Below are positions 46,521 through 56,139 of a stretch of 64,000 bases of DNA, one piece after another. The stretch is from positions 37,663,109 through 37,727,108 of the forward strand of contig CM068542.1 of assembly GCA_035048495.1 (NCBI GenBank), written 5' to 3'. How positions within the stretch are numbered: position 1 is the stretch's first letter; every line of letters starts with the position of its first letter. The notes below the pieces were generated by a model. That model worked only from the letters and a program-made list of their open reading frames with translations, ran no database searches and was not told the DNA's origin. The position numbers and the translations under genes were made by a program. This stretch comes from Euptelea pleiosperma (taxonomy: Eukaryota; Streptophyta; Magnoliopsida; Ranunculales; Eupteleaceae).

Positions 46521-46753
46521 AATCAATGGCTGGTTTGTGGCGAGGATGATCTCTAAGGCTAGGAGATCATCCTCACAAAAATTCAAATCATTCGTACACT
46601 GGTTTAGAAGTTGAAGAATTATGGACCGTCTATTTTTACCGTATAACTTGAAAACCACATTTGACGGGGTTAAAAATTTCAGAATGGGCTGATTTTCTGT
46701 TGGGGTGATCTATATGGTGAGGAGATCTTCCTCGCCAAATATCAGCCATTAAT
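46521..46753. mobile_element. MITE related to 18932-19192 and 59411-59640
   Basis: Opens AATCAATGGCTGG and closes with the partial complement CAGCCATTAATT. Inner inverted segments are CGAGGATGATCTC and GGTGAGGAGATCTTCCTCG, and there is a TATTTTTACCGTATAACTTG interior. A second element (46754-47047) abuts its right end. Confidence 0.5.
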
Positions 46754-47047
46754 TAGTAACACCCCCCTGAAATTTGTAATAACCCTTATACTTTTGAAGT
46801 TAGGATTACCCCCCTTGACCTAGTTTAACCATTATTTGACTAACATTAAAATGTGACATGCATCATGCGCCACATTAAGGCACCTATGAAAGGAATATTG
46901 CAATTACAATACTAACAACGTGTGATTCAAGTCCGTTATAACTGAAGTCAACCGCAGTTAAACTAGGTCAAGGCGGGTAATTCTAATGTTTGAAAGTATA
47001 AGGGGGTATTAAAAATTAATTTCATATTTTAGGGGGGTGTTACTAAA
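46754..47047. mobile_element. TIR element with TTAGTAACACCCCCC ends
   Basis: Left TTAGTAACACCCCCCTGAAA and right complement ending GGGGGGTGTTACTAA. An inner inverted pair is CCTTGACCTAGTTTAAC with GTTAAACTAGGTCAAGG. A truncated second copy lies at 52709-52940. About 294 bp; no coding capacity. Confidence 0.65.
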
Positions 47048-47059
47048 ATAGCCAAAAAA

Positions 47060-47760
47060 AAGTAATAAAATTTGAATGTACCTCTCGACCGGTGCCAAAC
47101 ATCACTATGATATTTGGGCAAATACATTGAATACGGACGAAATGGACATTAAATGCAGAGTATTTGGTGTAGCCTCTCCATAGAGTAAGGACTAAGGACC
47201 CCACCTCCCTCCATTCCTAAATGTCGGTCATACGTTGTAAAATATAAAATTTATTTAAAAAAGGATGTTTATTTTGCTGTTAGGCTTGGAAGTTTTGATT
47301 ACTGTGTACCTTCCAAAGGTACATTGGATTAGAATCAGTGCAAATGTACTTCCACCCATTGATGTGCCGCACATAGTTGCCAGAAAGGGAAACGGGGTGC
47401 GAGAAACGTTACTTGAAACGGAAATAGATGCCTCATGAAGAAATTTCATGCGACATGAGAAACAATATACAATTAGAAAATGCCAATAGTTTGAAAATGA
47501 CATGGAAAACGTCATGCACCTATTGGTTGGCCCTAATTCTCTATACAATCTTATTTGTACTTGTTAATTTATTTGTGTGTGAGAGAGAGAAAGAGAGAGA
47601 AATATTGGGAAAATAAGTTTCCATCCATTTACGAAATGAATTTTTGAAAAGGTTTTCCAAGAAACGGGAAATTGAACTGAACCTGGAAACGCTCCAATAA
47701 AGGTATATATGGAAAATGTCGATCAAATCCATCTAGCAACCAAATTTGACGGGTTAAAGT
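47060..47760. other. Intergenic, no gene recognised
   Basis: AT-rich sequence with a GAGA-type tract near 47582-47600. A segment at 47380-47700 has two related GAAACGGAAAT/GAAACGGGAAAT words. No gene signal was seen. Confidence 0.3.
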
Positions 47761-47848
47761 CCTCGCGCCTCCATTGCATCCTTCAACCTATCCCCTTAGC
47801 CTACGGAGCCCTCCCCTTCCCCTGTGATCACTATTGACATAGAGGAAG

Positions 47849-48016
47849 ATGAAGATGAAGACTCAGCAGAAGGCGCTGATGGCAAAGATGTTGAGGAGTT
47901 ATTGTATGTTTCCGTACCGCGCCATGTTGGCTTTGTTGGACGACGAGGAAAAAGCTGAATCAATGGGAGAGGAAGAAAGAACGGGCTTCATTGGGTCGAG
48001 AAAACCTCTTGTTTAA
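47849..48016 (+). other. Short 55-codon open frame, unrecognised
   Basis: ATG 47849 to TAA 48014-48016. The product begins MKMKTQQKALMAKMLRSYCM and has an acidic middle (LLDDEEKAESMGEEER). The region is more GC-rich than its surroundings and looks like exon sequence, possibly a gene fragment carried by a repeat. The stretch to 48360 ends in GGAGATGCTCTAAG, a word typical of hAT-like MITE ends. No family was recognised. Confidence 0.25.
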
Positions 48017-48364
48017 TTTCTCTTCGTAGTCGATTGAAGTAGATGGGAAGAGAACGAGAGGGTTGCAAATCTTATTCATTTTTGGGGATTCAATTGCTCT
48101 TCATTTTTTTTTTTTTTTTGTAATGTGGAGATTGGGTGGAACATTAGAACCGGGGATCATGTTTTAAAAGAAAACATATGGAGGGAATTGCAATGATATG
48201 GGTGGGGTATTTTGTTCATTTTGCTAATTTTTTTTTAGCTCTTTTGAAGAAGCAGATGGAGTTAATAATTTTTGATAAGCTCTCATCCCTAAAGGAGGCT
48301 GATTGGTAGCCAAATACTAATAAGATAGCAGCTATGGATAGCTGTTGGAGATGCTCTAAGTTTG

Positions 48365-49577
48365 GACAAGGAGCATCGACTAGGGTGGTCCAATTATTCT
48401 TGGCTTAGTTTTATATTATGCTGATTACACACACACAAAAAATTCCATCTAGCCACTTTGTGGCTGGTGCCGATTGGTGGAGAACTTACACCATAATTCA
48501 ATATAATGAACACATATGACCATCCATCCATGCATCCAAATATTCCAATCAAGGAGAACATCTAACCGTTTGATTAACTTTGAAGTTAACAACTAAGAAT
48601 AAACAAATGCAACTTATTCATGGTAATCATAATCAATTTCGTAAAGAGAGAAGGGTGGAAATGTTAATAAGCAACATTCCCTCGAGAAGTGGGTCCCGCT
48701 CTCTCTTTCTAATCTATAGAGGCGTTGATTTTCATTTCACCACCATAAAATAAACATTAAAAATAAAAAATTGGACATCAGATCCAAAGCAAACAGAAAG
48801 CAAGATAAAAGAAAGGACCACCACTTCACCACACCACCACGTGCAATCCTCCTTATTTTATTAATTCTGTGTATTACCCTTTTGTACTTAAAATGGGAGG
48901 CCAGATAAGAACTGTCCACATGGACATGATTAGCTTCTTGATCTTTGACACGTGTCCCTATGTTGCCCCCACTCTCCCACGTCAACGTGCTTCTCTTCTT
49001 TCCGACATTACCCCTCGCCAACTTCGTTTTCTCCGGAAACAAAGCGATTTTTTTATTTTTCCCAAAATTAAATATCATAGTCGTGATAAAATGAAGAAAA
49101 ATCCGAAAGAGAAAACTGTAAAAGTTGCGTAAAAAAGACAAAAAGAAGAGAACAAATGAAAAAACCCAAATTCCCGTAAATACAGAAAAAGACGAATAAC
49201 TAATAAACAAAAAACGCATTTTAGCAATTAAATCCTCTGTAAAAAAGATCAACAAAATGGACTTTTTTTTTTCCGTAAGGCCCAAAACCCAAAAAAAATT
49301 ACTGAAAGAGATAGAGAATCAGAGAAGAGAGGAAGAGCCGCGAAAATTTAGGCTAAAAATGAAAATGTTTATTCCATCTCAACGTTCTTCGCCCCCAAAC
49401 GGATTTGCAGAAGCTTCTCCGTATATCGTACAGACAAACAAGGCTTCTTACACAGCATATTGAGAGATTTAGAGAGAGAAAGCTGTACAGGTTACAGAGA
49501 AGCAGAAAACCTAAATAATAAGCCCTTCGCGATTTCTTTTTTTGTGTTTTTTGCTTTGTTTTCCTTCTTCATCTCCT
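48365..49577. other. Intergenic and 3' flank of the KRP gene, no further gene recognised
   Basis: Downstream of the KRP stop codon (minus strand). The sequence is A/T-rich with many A runs. A possible 3' UTR lies in 49577-49300. Open frames here are low-complexity K/F/L-rich and not supported. Confidence 0.35.
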
Positions 49578-50631
49578 TCATGGCTTTAATCGAACCCACT
49601 CGTAACGACCCTCCAAGGGAACGTCCTTCACGACATCGTAGTTATACCTAGGGGAGCAAAAAATTAGGGTTTTGGTTCAGCTAAAATGAGCTTGGGAGTT
49701 TTAAAACTAGCTTATCCTGCGCACCTTCCTACTTATGGAGGTTTTCGTGGTAACTTACTTCTCTGCAAATCGTTTTTGCTCGTCTTTCTCTGCTGCTGAG
49801 AAGAATTCTTCGATCTCCGCTTCTGATGGCATCTTCTCCGCCGTGGTTCTGTGGCGGGAATTCTCCTCCGTCGACTCCAGACTGTTGGATTCCGCTCGAA
49901 GATCACTCGATGGAGTCGTTTCTCTCCTGCAAAACAATGGCGAAAAAGGAAAGAAAACATCTACATTAGATTCAGAAGAAACGGGAGAGAATTAAAAATA
50001 ATGGAACGTTAACGATTACACTCTCGGTTCTCCTTTAATTTCGATTTAATTGAAGAAACATAAAAAATTTAAAAACCTTTCTCTGCAGTCGAAATACGTG
50101 GAGCTTTCAATTTCAAAATCCTCGCCCTGCAAAAAACAAATTCGAAAAAGTAATAAAAAAAAGTGAATTAATACGAGCAATTAAAGCACAAGAAGCGGAA
50201 ATTCGATGAAATTTAAATCAAACCGAATTGAATTTCTATTCGAATTTCAATTTCACCTCCAGATCTGCCACGGATCTCCTCAAGCTCTCATTCACGAGCT
50301 CGCTCGATCCGTTGCTTGAGCACCGAGACGCTGGAACGTGATCGGAGCTAGGGCTCGAACAATGATCGGGAAAACTTATTCCACCGGAATTCTCCGACGT
50401 CGCCGGCGAAATCCGATTCTCCGTCGCAATTACTAGCCGACGACGACTTGGGAGCTGAAGATAGGACGAAGAGAACTGTAATTCTCCAGAACCGACCTTC
50501 CTCCTCTTTGCTGTGCTTGCGCTCGCTGCCGCCATGGCTAGGGTTCGAGCTCTCGTCTTCACACCCACCTGAGCCACCTCCATTACTGCAATTTCCCCTA
50601 TCCCTTTGCATTTCCTCATGTACTTACCCAT
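49578..50631 (-). CDS. KRP: Kip-related protein (plant cyclin-dependent kinase inhibitor, ICK/KRP)
   Basis: Four minus-strand exons join in frame to 220 codons plus stop: 50631-50257, 50126-50077, 49926-49759 and 49647-49578. The N-terminus MGKYMRKCKGIGEIAVMEV and the GVKTRARTLAMAAA segment are KRP hallmarks, followed by YLQLPSRRRL, a variant of the family's YLQLRSRRL motif. The last two exons give the CDI domain: MPSEAEIEEFFSAAEKDEQK, RFAEKYNYDVVKDVPL and the terminal EGRYEWVRLKP. That end binds and inhibits the cyclin/CDK complex. KRPs act in the nucleus, slow the G1/S step and promote endoreduplication. Length and exon number fit the family. All splice junctions are GT-AG. An upstream in-frame ATG at 50694 would add 21 basic residues; 50631 is preferred because MGKY(M/I) is the usual KRP start. 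The subtype cannot be fixed from sequence alone. Confidence 0.95.
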
Positions 50632-50785
50632 CTCTATGTAGAAATCTCGGGCTCTCGTTCTTCGAAGCCAAGCTTCAGATTTCTCTTTCCTCACTCACTG
50701 GTTCTTCGATCGAGAGGGTATTTTCTTCTCTCTTTTTTTCTATTCTTGACAATTGAGAGAGAAAGATAGACACGATGGTGAGATT

Positions 50786-50896
50786 CCGTTGAACGGTTTT
50801 GATTTGTTTTATAGTTTTATCTGATCCTTACTCCGTTAACGGTGACGGTAAACAGGAACGGGTTTCTTGACGGCGCCGTTACGCTGATCGGCCGTT
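50786..50896 (-). promoter_or_regulatory. Cluster of AACGG/CCGTT cores in the KRP promoter
   Basis: Six copies of the Myb core AACGG, counting both strands, at 50786-50790, 50792-50796, 50833-50837, 50838-50842, 50876-50880 and 50892-50896. Two pairs form palindromes, CCGTTGAACGG and CCGTTAACGG. AACGG is the core of the mitosis-specific activator element bound by three-repeat MYB proteins in plants; whether these copies act in that way is inference. Confidence 0.4.
50806..50813 (-). promoter_or_regulatory. TATA box of the KRP gene
   Basis: The minus strand reads TATAAAAC, about 175 bp upstream of the start codon. This would place the transcription start near 50775 and give a CT-rich 5' UTR of about 145 nt. 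Confidence 0.5.
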
Positions 50897-51062
50897 GAGG
50901 ATATGCCGACCTGTTGGCTAATGAATAATTGCCACGTGGATGCTGCACGTTGATCGCAAACGAAATTTTCTGGTGAAAACCAGAATTGACCGGGTGTAGC
51001 AGGTTACATAGAGGAGGTGGCCGTGCGGGTAAGTTGGTGTAACGGAATATTGCCCGTATCAT

Positions 51063-51416
51063 GAGGTTGGTTATGTCCGGAGCCCGTTTGGTGGGAAACC
51101 GGTCTTAAGCGTAATTATTGTGTACGGATGTGCAATAACCGGAATGGCCTTGTTTATATTACTAAATAACGAAAGTGCCCCTGTATATCTCGGGTGCTTC
51201 TGGCATTTGTTATGAACTGTGTACTAAGTGTATCTCGTCCCGTACAAAAAAGAAGATTATATAGAAACCATCTTTATCCACGATGAGGGAACGTGTAACA
51301 CCTAATCTCGACAGTATATTCGAGCGACCATCACATCGATCGCTATTAGCCTTAGACCCTGGCCCATTAAGAAGATGGCGCCTGTTTGTGTGTGCACGAG
51401 TGATAGGTCTATGATA
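51063..51416. other. Distal KRP promoter/intergenic, no element recognised
   Basis: No open frame or terminal repeat was recognised between the KRP promoter and the MITE that begins at 51423. Confidence 0.3.
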
Positions 51417-51422
51417 TCAAAG

Positions 51423-51802
51423 GAGTAAAACTTCTATCACAGCGTTCTGCAGATGCTTCGGTCGCAATGAAAAACACAGGCTACGTGGCACATGCACTTT
51501 TAGTGGATGTTGACCGTATGGATGTTTGGCCAGTTCCTCAGTGGACCTCTAAACCAAAAATCAGCCTGATTAGTGATTTCTAAGCCATTCGATTGAAGTT
51601 ATTGTCATGGGTTGATTTTAACGGTAAGAATTCGAGCATTATCGAGTGTTATTTGGGTGCAAAGATCTTTTTGGTTTATAGGTCCACCGAGAGACTGGAG
51701 ACACATCCATACGGCCAGCGTCCACTAAGAATATGCCACGTGGCCTGTGTTTTTCATTACGACAAAAGCATCTGTTAGAACGCTGTGATAGAAGTTTTAC
51801 TC
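51423..51802. mobile_element. MULE-type MITE with long perfect ends
   Basis: The 27-bp ends, starting GAGTAAAACTTCTATCACAG, are perfect inverted copies. Flanks share TCAAAG (51417-51422 and 51803-51808), shorter than the 9 bp seen in sister copies. CACGTG is intact at 51737-51742; the left arm has TACGTG. The core ATCAGCCTGATTAGTGATTT is present, but most of the right half-core is deleted. Confidence 0.7.
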
Positions 51803-51808
51803 TCAAAG

Positions 51809-52708
51809 ATCCAGATCTAGAGCTGGCAATGGATCGGGTTCAAATTGGATTGGCATATCCTATAACCCGACCCATGACTTGGTTTGACCTGTGTGTCTAA
51901 TGCGAGTGGGTGCAAAATTGAGAGGCACAATAGCTCTCTATACTTAAAGCTCAAATACTCATCTTTATATATTGAAAGAGCTCTACTTTTTCAAGCAATG
52001 TGGGACTATATTTATAACATAAATGTACACACCATTTGAAAAAGTCTCTAAAGTTTTTCTTTCTAAGTTTTCATTCAAAATTTAATAAAGTTGTTTAGGT
52101 TAAGTTTAAAAAGAAACAACTTAATTAGAGGTCTTAGATTCAAAACTTGCTAGTAACAACTTTATTGCTACTTTTTATAAACATAATTAGAGGTCTTAGA
52201 TTCAAAACTTGTTAGTAACAACTTTATTGCTACTTTTAATAAACAACTTTATAAATAATTAATCCTCATTTGCGAAGAATGTCGGTTTGCAAATCTCCTA
52301 CCTTGAATGGGAACATTGTAACAAATAGTGAGAACACAAGGGCGCTGATTGGATTCATTTGAGGAATCTCAAATAATGTTCTGATCTCAGATAGTTATTC
52401 AAGTGCTTTAATTATCTGGCAATTACTTGAGTTCTTAATCCTGACTCCCATTAGGGATCTGAAACTCAACTGTGAATAGCCTAGTCCAACTTGGCCCAAC
52501 CCAATGTGGCGTGGTGTGTGTGTGATTTTCTTATTCTTTTTCTCTTTAGCTTTTACCAAGTTCTCTACTAAATAGTATTCTCAAGAACTTTGTCTCTCTC
52601 CAATGTGGACTAAAGATCTAACAATTAAGAATACCCACTAAAGTGAAATTGCCTAGATTCAAAGCTTTCTAAGAGACACTTTGCTTTTAAACAATAATTT
52701 TTGGGTAT
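51809..52708. other. Intergenic, no gene recognised
   Basis: AT-rich. A short tandem of about 70 bp (AGAGGTCTTAGATTCAAAAC, twice, about 52130 and 52190) is the only structure seen. Confidence 0.35.
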
Positions 52709-52940
52709 TTTAGTAACACCCCCACTGAAATTTGAAAGTAATCAATACTACCCCCTTGTACTTTAAAACTTGAGGATTACCCCCCTTGACCTAGTTTAAC
52801 CATCATTTGACTAACGTTAAAACGTGACATACATCATGCGCCTGTTAATGCACCTATGAAAGAAGCATAATATTGCAAGTACAATGCTAACGACGTGTGA
52901 TTCAAGTCTGTTTTAACTTAAGTCAACCACTATTAAACTA
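52709..52940. mobile_element. Truncated copy of the TTAGTAACACCCCC element
   Basis: Matches 46754-46980 (TTTTAGTAACACCCCCACTG; ACCCCCCTTGACCTAGTTT; GTGTGATTCAAGTC). It stops at ACTATTAAACTAGG without the right terminal repeat. Confidence 0.6.
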
Positions 52941-53554
52941 GGATACTCATATTTTTTACACTTAATTTCTACTTCAAATAGCATCCAAGAGTAGTCTCAA
53001 CCTTGGATAACCTCCATCCCAAGCCAATGCTATGCCAAACATGTGAACTCCATCTTTTCTTATACAAATTTGAATACCCAATTCATACCCTAAGACAATA
53101 TTCCAATATAAAAATAGCTCATTCGAATGGATTCTAAATTTTTAATACTCCCCTTTTCTAGGGTTATTTTGTTGGTTTAGAAACTCCATTGTAAAATTTG
53201 TTCAGACCTGAAATCTAACCCCCTCTCTATGATCTTATGTGAGGACCATCATTCCCCTTCCATACTACTACCATTTGCGCATGATACAATCTCTAGTTCT
53301 TCCATTTGTGGGGAGTTGTTGAGCCACCTTCATCTTAGTTTTCATTTTCATGAGATCCCAAAGCTTTTCTGTGGTTTTCAAGCTTATAAGAGTTTAGTTG
53401 TTCTTGATTACAGTTGGATGTTCGAGGATTACATTGCCCATATTAGTAGTTGGAGAGATGATAGAAATTGGTTTTGCCTATTTAGTGCTCACCAGAACTT
53501 GGTTGTCTCTCTATTCTCGTATGGATTAGTTACTCCTAATTTTGCTCAGTTTAA

Positions 53555-53887
53555 GAGCACCTCCATCTGGTAATTAAGGAGCTTTTGCAAAATTCAACTC
53601 CAACCGGTCTCTATACTCAATTTCAAATTTAAAGGTCCTCTCTACATCTTTATTCTTGACATCAAATATAGAGGGGAGAGAGATTATAAAACGACTACTA
53701 TTCACTTTCTCTAAACTCCTATTTTTGTCTTTTCCTTTCATACCTTATTGTCCTTTTAAAGGGTGAATATGATTTAAAAGTGGGCCGATTAGAATCCAAC
53801 ACGGTTTAGAATGGCCTTCTCCCTTCAAATTTGAAGAAGATGTTTTTTTTTTTTAATGTTTTTTTTAAGAGACTAGTTGGAGATCTC
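53555..53887. mobile_element. Possible hAT-like MITE
   Basis: The left end GAGCACCTCCATCTGGT and right end GACTAGTTGGAGATCTC are imperfect inverted copies of the GAGCATCTCCAAC type common at plant hAT-like MITE ends. No clear 8-bp duplication was found. Confidence 0.35.
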
Positions 53888-54474
53888 ATAATTTCACATT
53901 AAGTTTCAAAATTATTATGAATAAAACTTACTATTTAAAAATAATAAAGTAAAATTCTTCTTTAGAATAGATTATATATATTTTGCATATTTAAATATTT
54001 TTAATACAATATAAAATCTCTTGAGACTTGGAGAAGAAGGTGACATGCTTTGAAACCGCGAGAGATGCGTATATTAATAGATTAAGGGAAGCATTAGATA
54101 GTTTCATTACCATTATAGTTATACTATGTGTTGCATTGATACGGGTACGGGTGTCAACATCTAACATAGGTGTAGTATCTGACTTAACACACCTCGAAAA
54201 GTAGAATTCGACACTATACATAGAAATAAATGTGACAAAATTGATGGAAAATCCTAATCAAATAATGATGATAATATCTGTATAGAGCATTAACTATAAG
54301 AGTTCAAGAAATAAATAAAATCCTAATCAAATCAAATCCAAGTCGGATGTAATGATATACACCAATAACGATGTGGTGTATCTCACACAACTTATTACAA
54401 TATATTCTATAATAAAAATTAATACATATACTTGATGTTATATATTTTGCGTAGAACATTTCAATTGCAAAAGA
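53888..54474. other. Intergenic, no gene recognised
   Basis: Very AT-rich; no open frame or repeat structure recognised before the Helitron-like pair. Confidence 0.3.
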
Positions 54475-54637
54475 CTAGTGGGTGGTCCTCGGCACTCCTT
54501 GACAAAACATTTGCCAAAATAAGGAATGGCTGAGAGATCCACCGTCCATTTGGGGTGATAAGATCCCGGCCATCTTTTGTTAAGCCGACAACAGGGGGTA
54601 TAAGTGGGGAGACAACTTCGTTGTTTTGTTATATAGA
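54475..54637 (-). mobile_element. Short Helitron-like unit A (minus strand) of a head-to-tail dimer
   Basis: On the minus strand it runs from TCTATATAACAAAACAACG (at 54637) to a GTGCCGAGGACCACC-containing tail and CACTAG (ending 54475), 163 bp. The base after the end is T, as expected for Helitron insertion into AT. The 5' TC, the 3' CTAG and a subterminal GC-rich segment are the Helitron signature. No coding capacity. Confidence 0.6.
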
Positions 54638-54801
54638 CTAGTAGGTGGTCCGCGCCCACACCTCTCCTTGATAAAGTGTTACGTTTGTCAAAATTGAGTG
54701 TGAGTGGCTGAGATCCACCATCCAGTTGGGGGATAAGATCTCGGCCCTTCTTTATGAAGCCTATAAGAGGGGGAGACAACTTCCCTGTTTTGTTATATAG
54801 A
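54638..54801 (-). mobile_element. Short Helitron-like unit B (minus strand) of a head-to-tail dimer
   Basis: On the minus strand it starts TCTATATAACAAAACAGGG (at 54801, preceded by A) and ends CTACTAG at 54638, 164 bp. It is joined without spacer to the TC start of unit A. The interior matches unit A (GAGATCTTATCCCCC; GTGGCTGAGATCCACC... order) with moderate divergence. Confidence 0.6.
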
Positions 54802-55197
54802 TAGAAATCATAGGATATGGAAAATATTTATTAGTTTCTTGCAAACAAGGAAAGAAAGAACAAAAGAGATTTTAATTGAAAATGTCGCACCTCTTTTTTT
54901 TTTAAGCAAATCGTATTATATTCGTATTTTTTTAGTGGCAGAAATTTTGTTGTTCCACGTATTGTTAATTAACCATGTTTGTATCTATCCATGTTGCATG
55001 GTGCACATGCTAACATGGACAAGGCACATGTGCTTGTTCTTTTAAAGCCGTTGAGTTATTACACAACCAATTGGACACGCAGGATCCTCTAAATAAATGC
55101 ATACCCAGGAGAATCTCCTTACACACATTGGTGTCACTCAACGTGGTACATTTTAACCTCATTCATTATTTTTCTTTCGGGTTGGGATCCGCCCACT

Positions 55198-55372
55198 CTC
55201 ACCTTTTTGCACTAATAATTTCACTAATGTTCTCGAGCGTCGATTCTGCAAATCCAATGGGATTGTAAGTGCTGAACTGGTACATTCACTTTTTTCCAAA
55301 GCACAACCCGTTAGTTTTTCGGAATCCTCGCCTGAAAAAGCATTAGTGAAATTATTAGTGCAAAAAGGTGAG
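55198..55372. repeat. Perfect 32-bp inverted repeat around a 111-bp spacer
   Basis: 55198-55229 (CTCACCTTTTTGCACTAATA...) and 55341-55372 are exact reverse complements over 32 bp. Every other inverted repeat in this window is degenerate over that length except the ends at 51423-51802. No target duplication was seen. It may be a young MITE or a cruciform-forming element. Confidence 0.75.
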
Positions 55373-55761
55373 TCGCTCGAGCCTGGTCCCTGTGGGTTTG
55401 GGTTCAGGGGTCCACCCGAGCTAAGACATCTGCACTCTACATATAAATTGCTCTTTCATCTAGTGAAGAACCCGCATCTGATCAATCAGAAGATCACAAG
55501 CAATCAATGGACGAGGCATTTTGATTGGATGGTTAGATCATTTCTACATCAGTTTTATTTCCTGACTGTCCAAAATTAAGAAAACAATAGTTTAACGGTT
55601 AGGATCATCTTGGTGGGTGCCAATAGTGCATCCATGTCTGTGTGCCACGTGTATCGACCTAACTAAAAACAACTATTGGACATGTGGTACCTTTAATTAG
55701 AAACGAAGTAAGAAATTGGTCCACAAAAGATACAACATGCAACATAAGTAAAAGCTCCTCC

Positions 55762-56135
55762 AGAATAAAATTTGATGACAGGCACCGTCATTGAGGCTGA
55801 TGACAGTGCGCAATATTAGCCACATGGCACACATTTAGAGGACTCTGACCGAATAGATGTTTGGCCAATCCCTAGGTGGATCTAGAAACCAAAAAACAAC
55901 CTGATTGGTGATTTCTAGGCATTGGATCGGAATTTGAGCATTATTGGCCATTACTTGAAGTATAAAGATCCAAAGGTTTGGAATCACTAATCAAGGTGAT
56001 TTTTGGTTTGTAGGTCCACCTAGGGATTGGAAAAACATTGATACGGTCAGAGTCCTATAATTGTGTGCCACGTAGCTCATATTACGTACTGTCATCGGCC
56101 TCGACGATGGTGCAATGCATCGAATTTTATTCCTC
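55762..56135. mobile_element. MITE with GAATAAAATTTGATG ends
   Basis: Left GAATAAAATTTGATGACAGG and right complement near CATCGAATTTTATTC. A second arm pair GCACCGTCATTGAGGCTGAT pairs with ATCGGCCTCGACGATGGTGC. The interior has the shared ACCTGATTGGTGATTTC and CACTAATCAAGGTGATTTTT core. CACGTG is mutated to CACGTA in the right arm. Confidence 0.6.
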
Positions 56136-56139
56136 GAAA

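Noticed and set aside
48737..49285. Minus-strand 182-codon frame downstream of the KRP gene
   Set aside because: Low-complexity F/L/K-rich translation from T- and A-rich sequence, no recognisable domain, and placed in the 3' flank of the KRP gene.
53229..53573. Plus-strand 114-codon frame
   Set aside because: No recognisable family, no splice context, and its end overlaps a probable MITE end at 53555.
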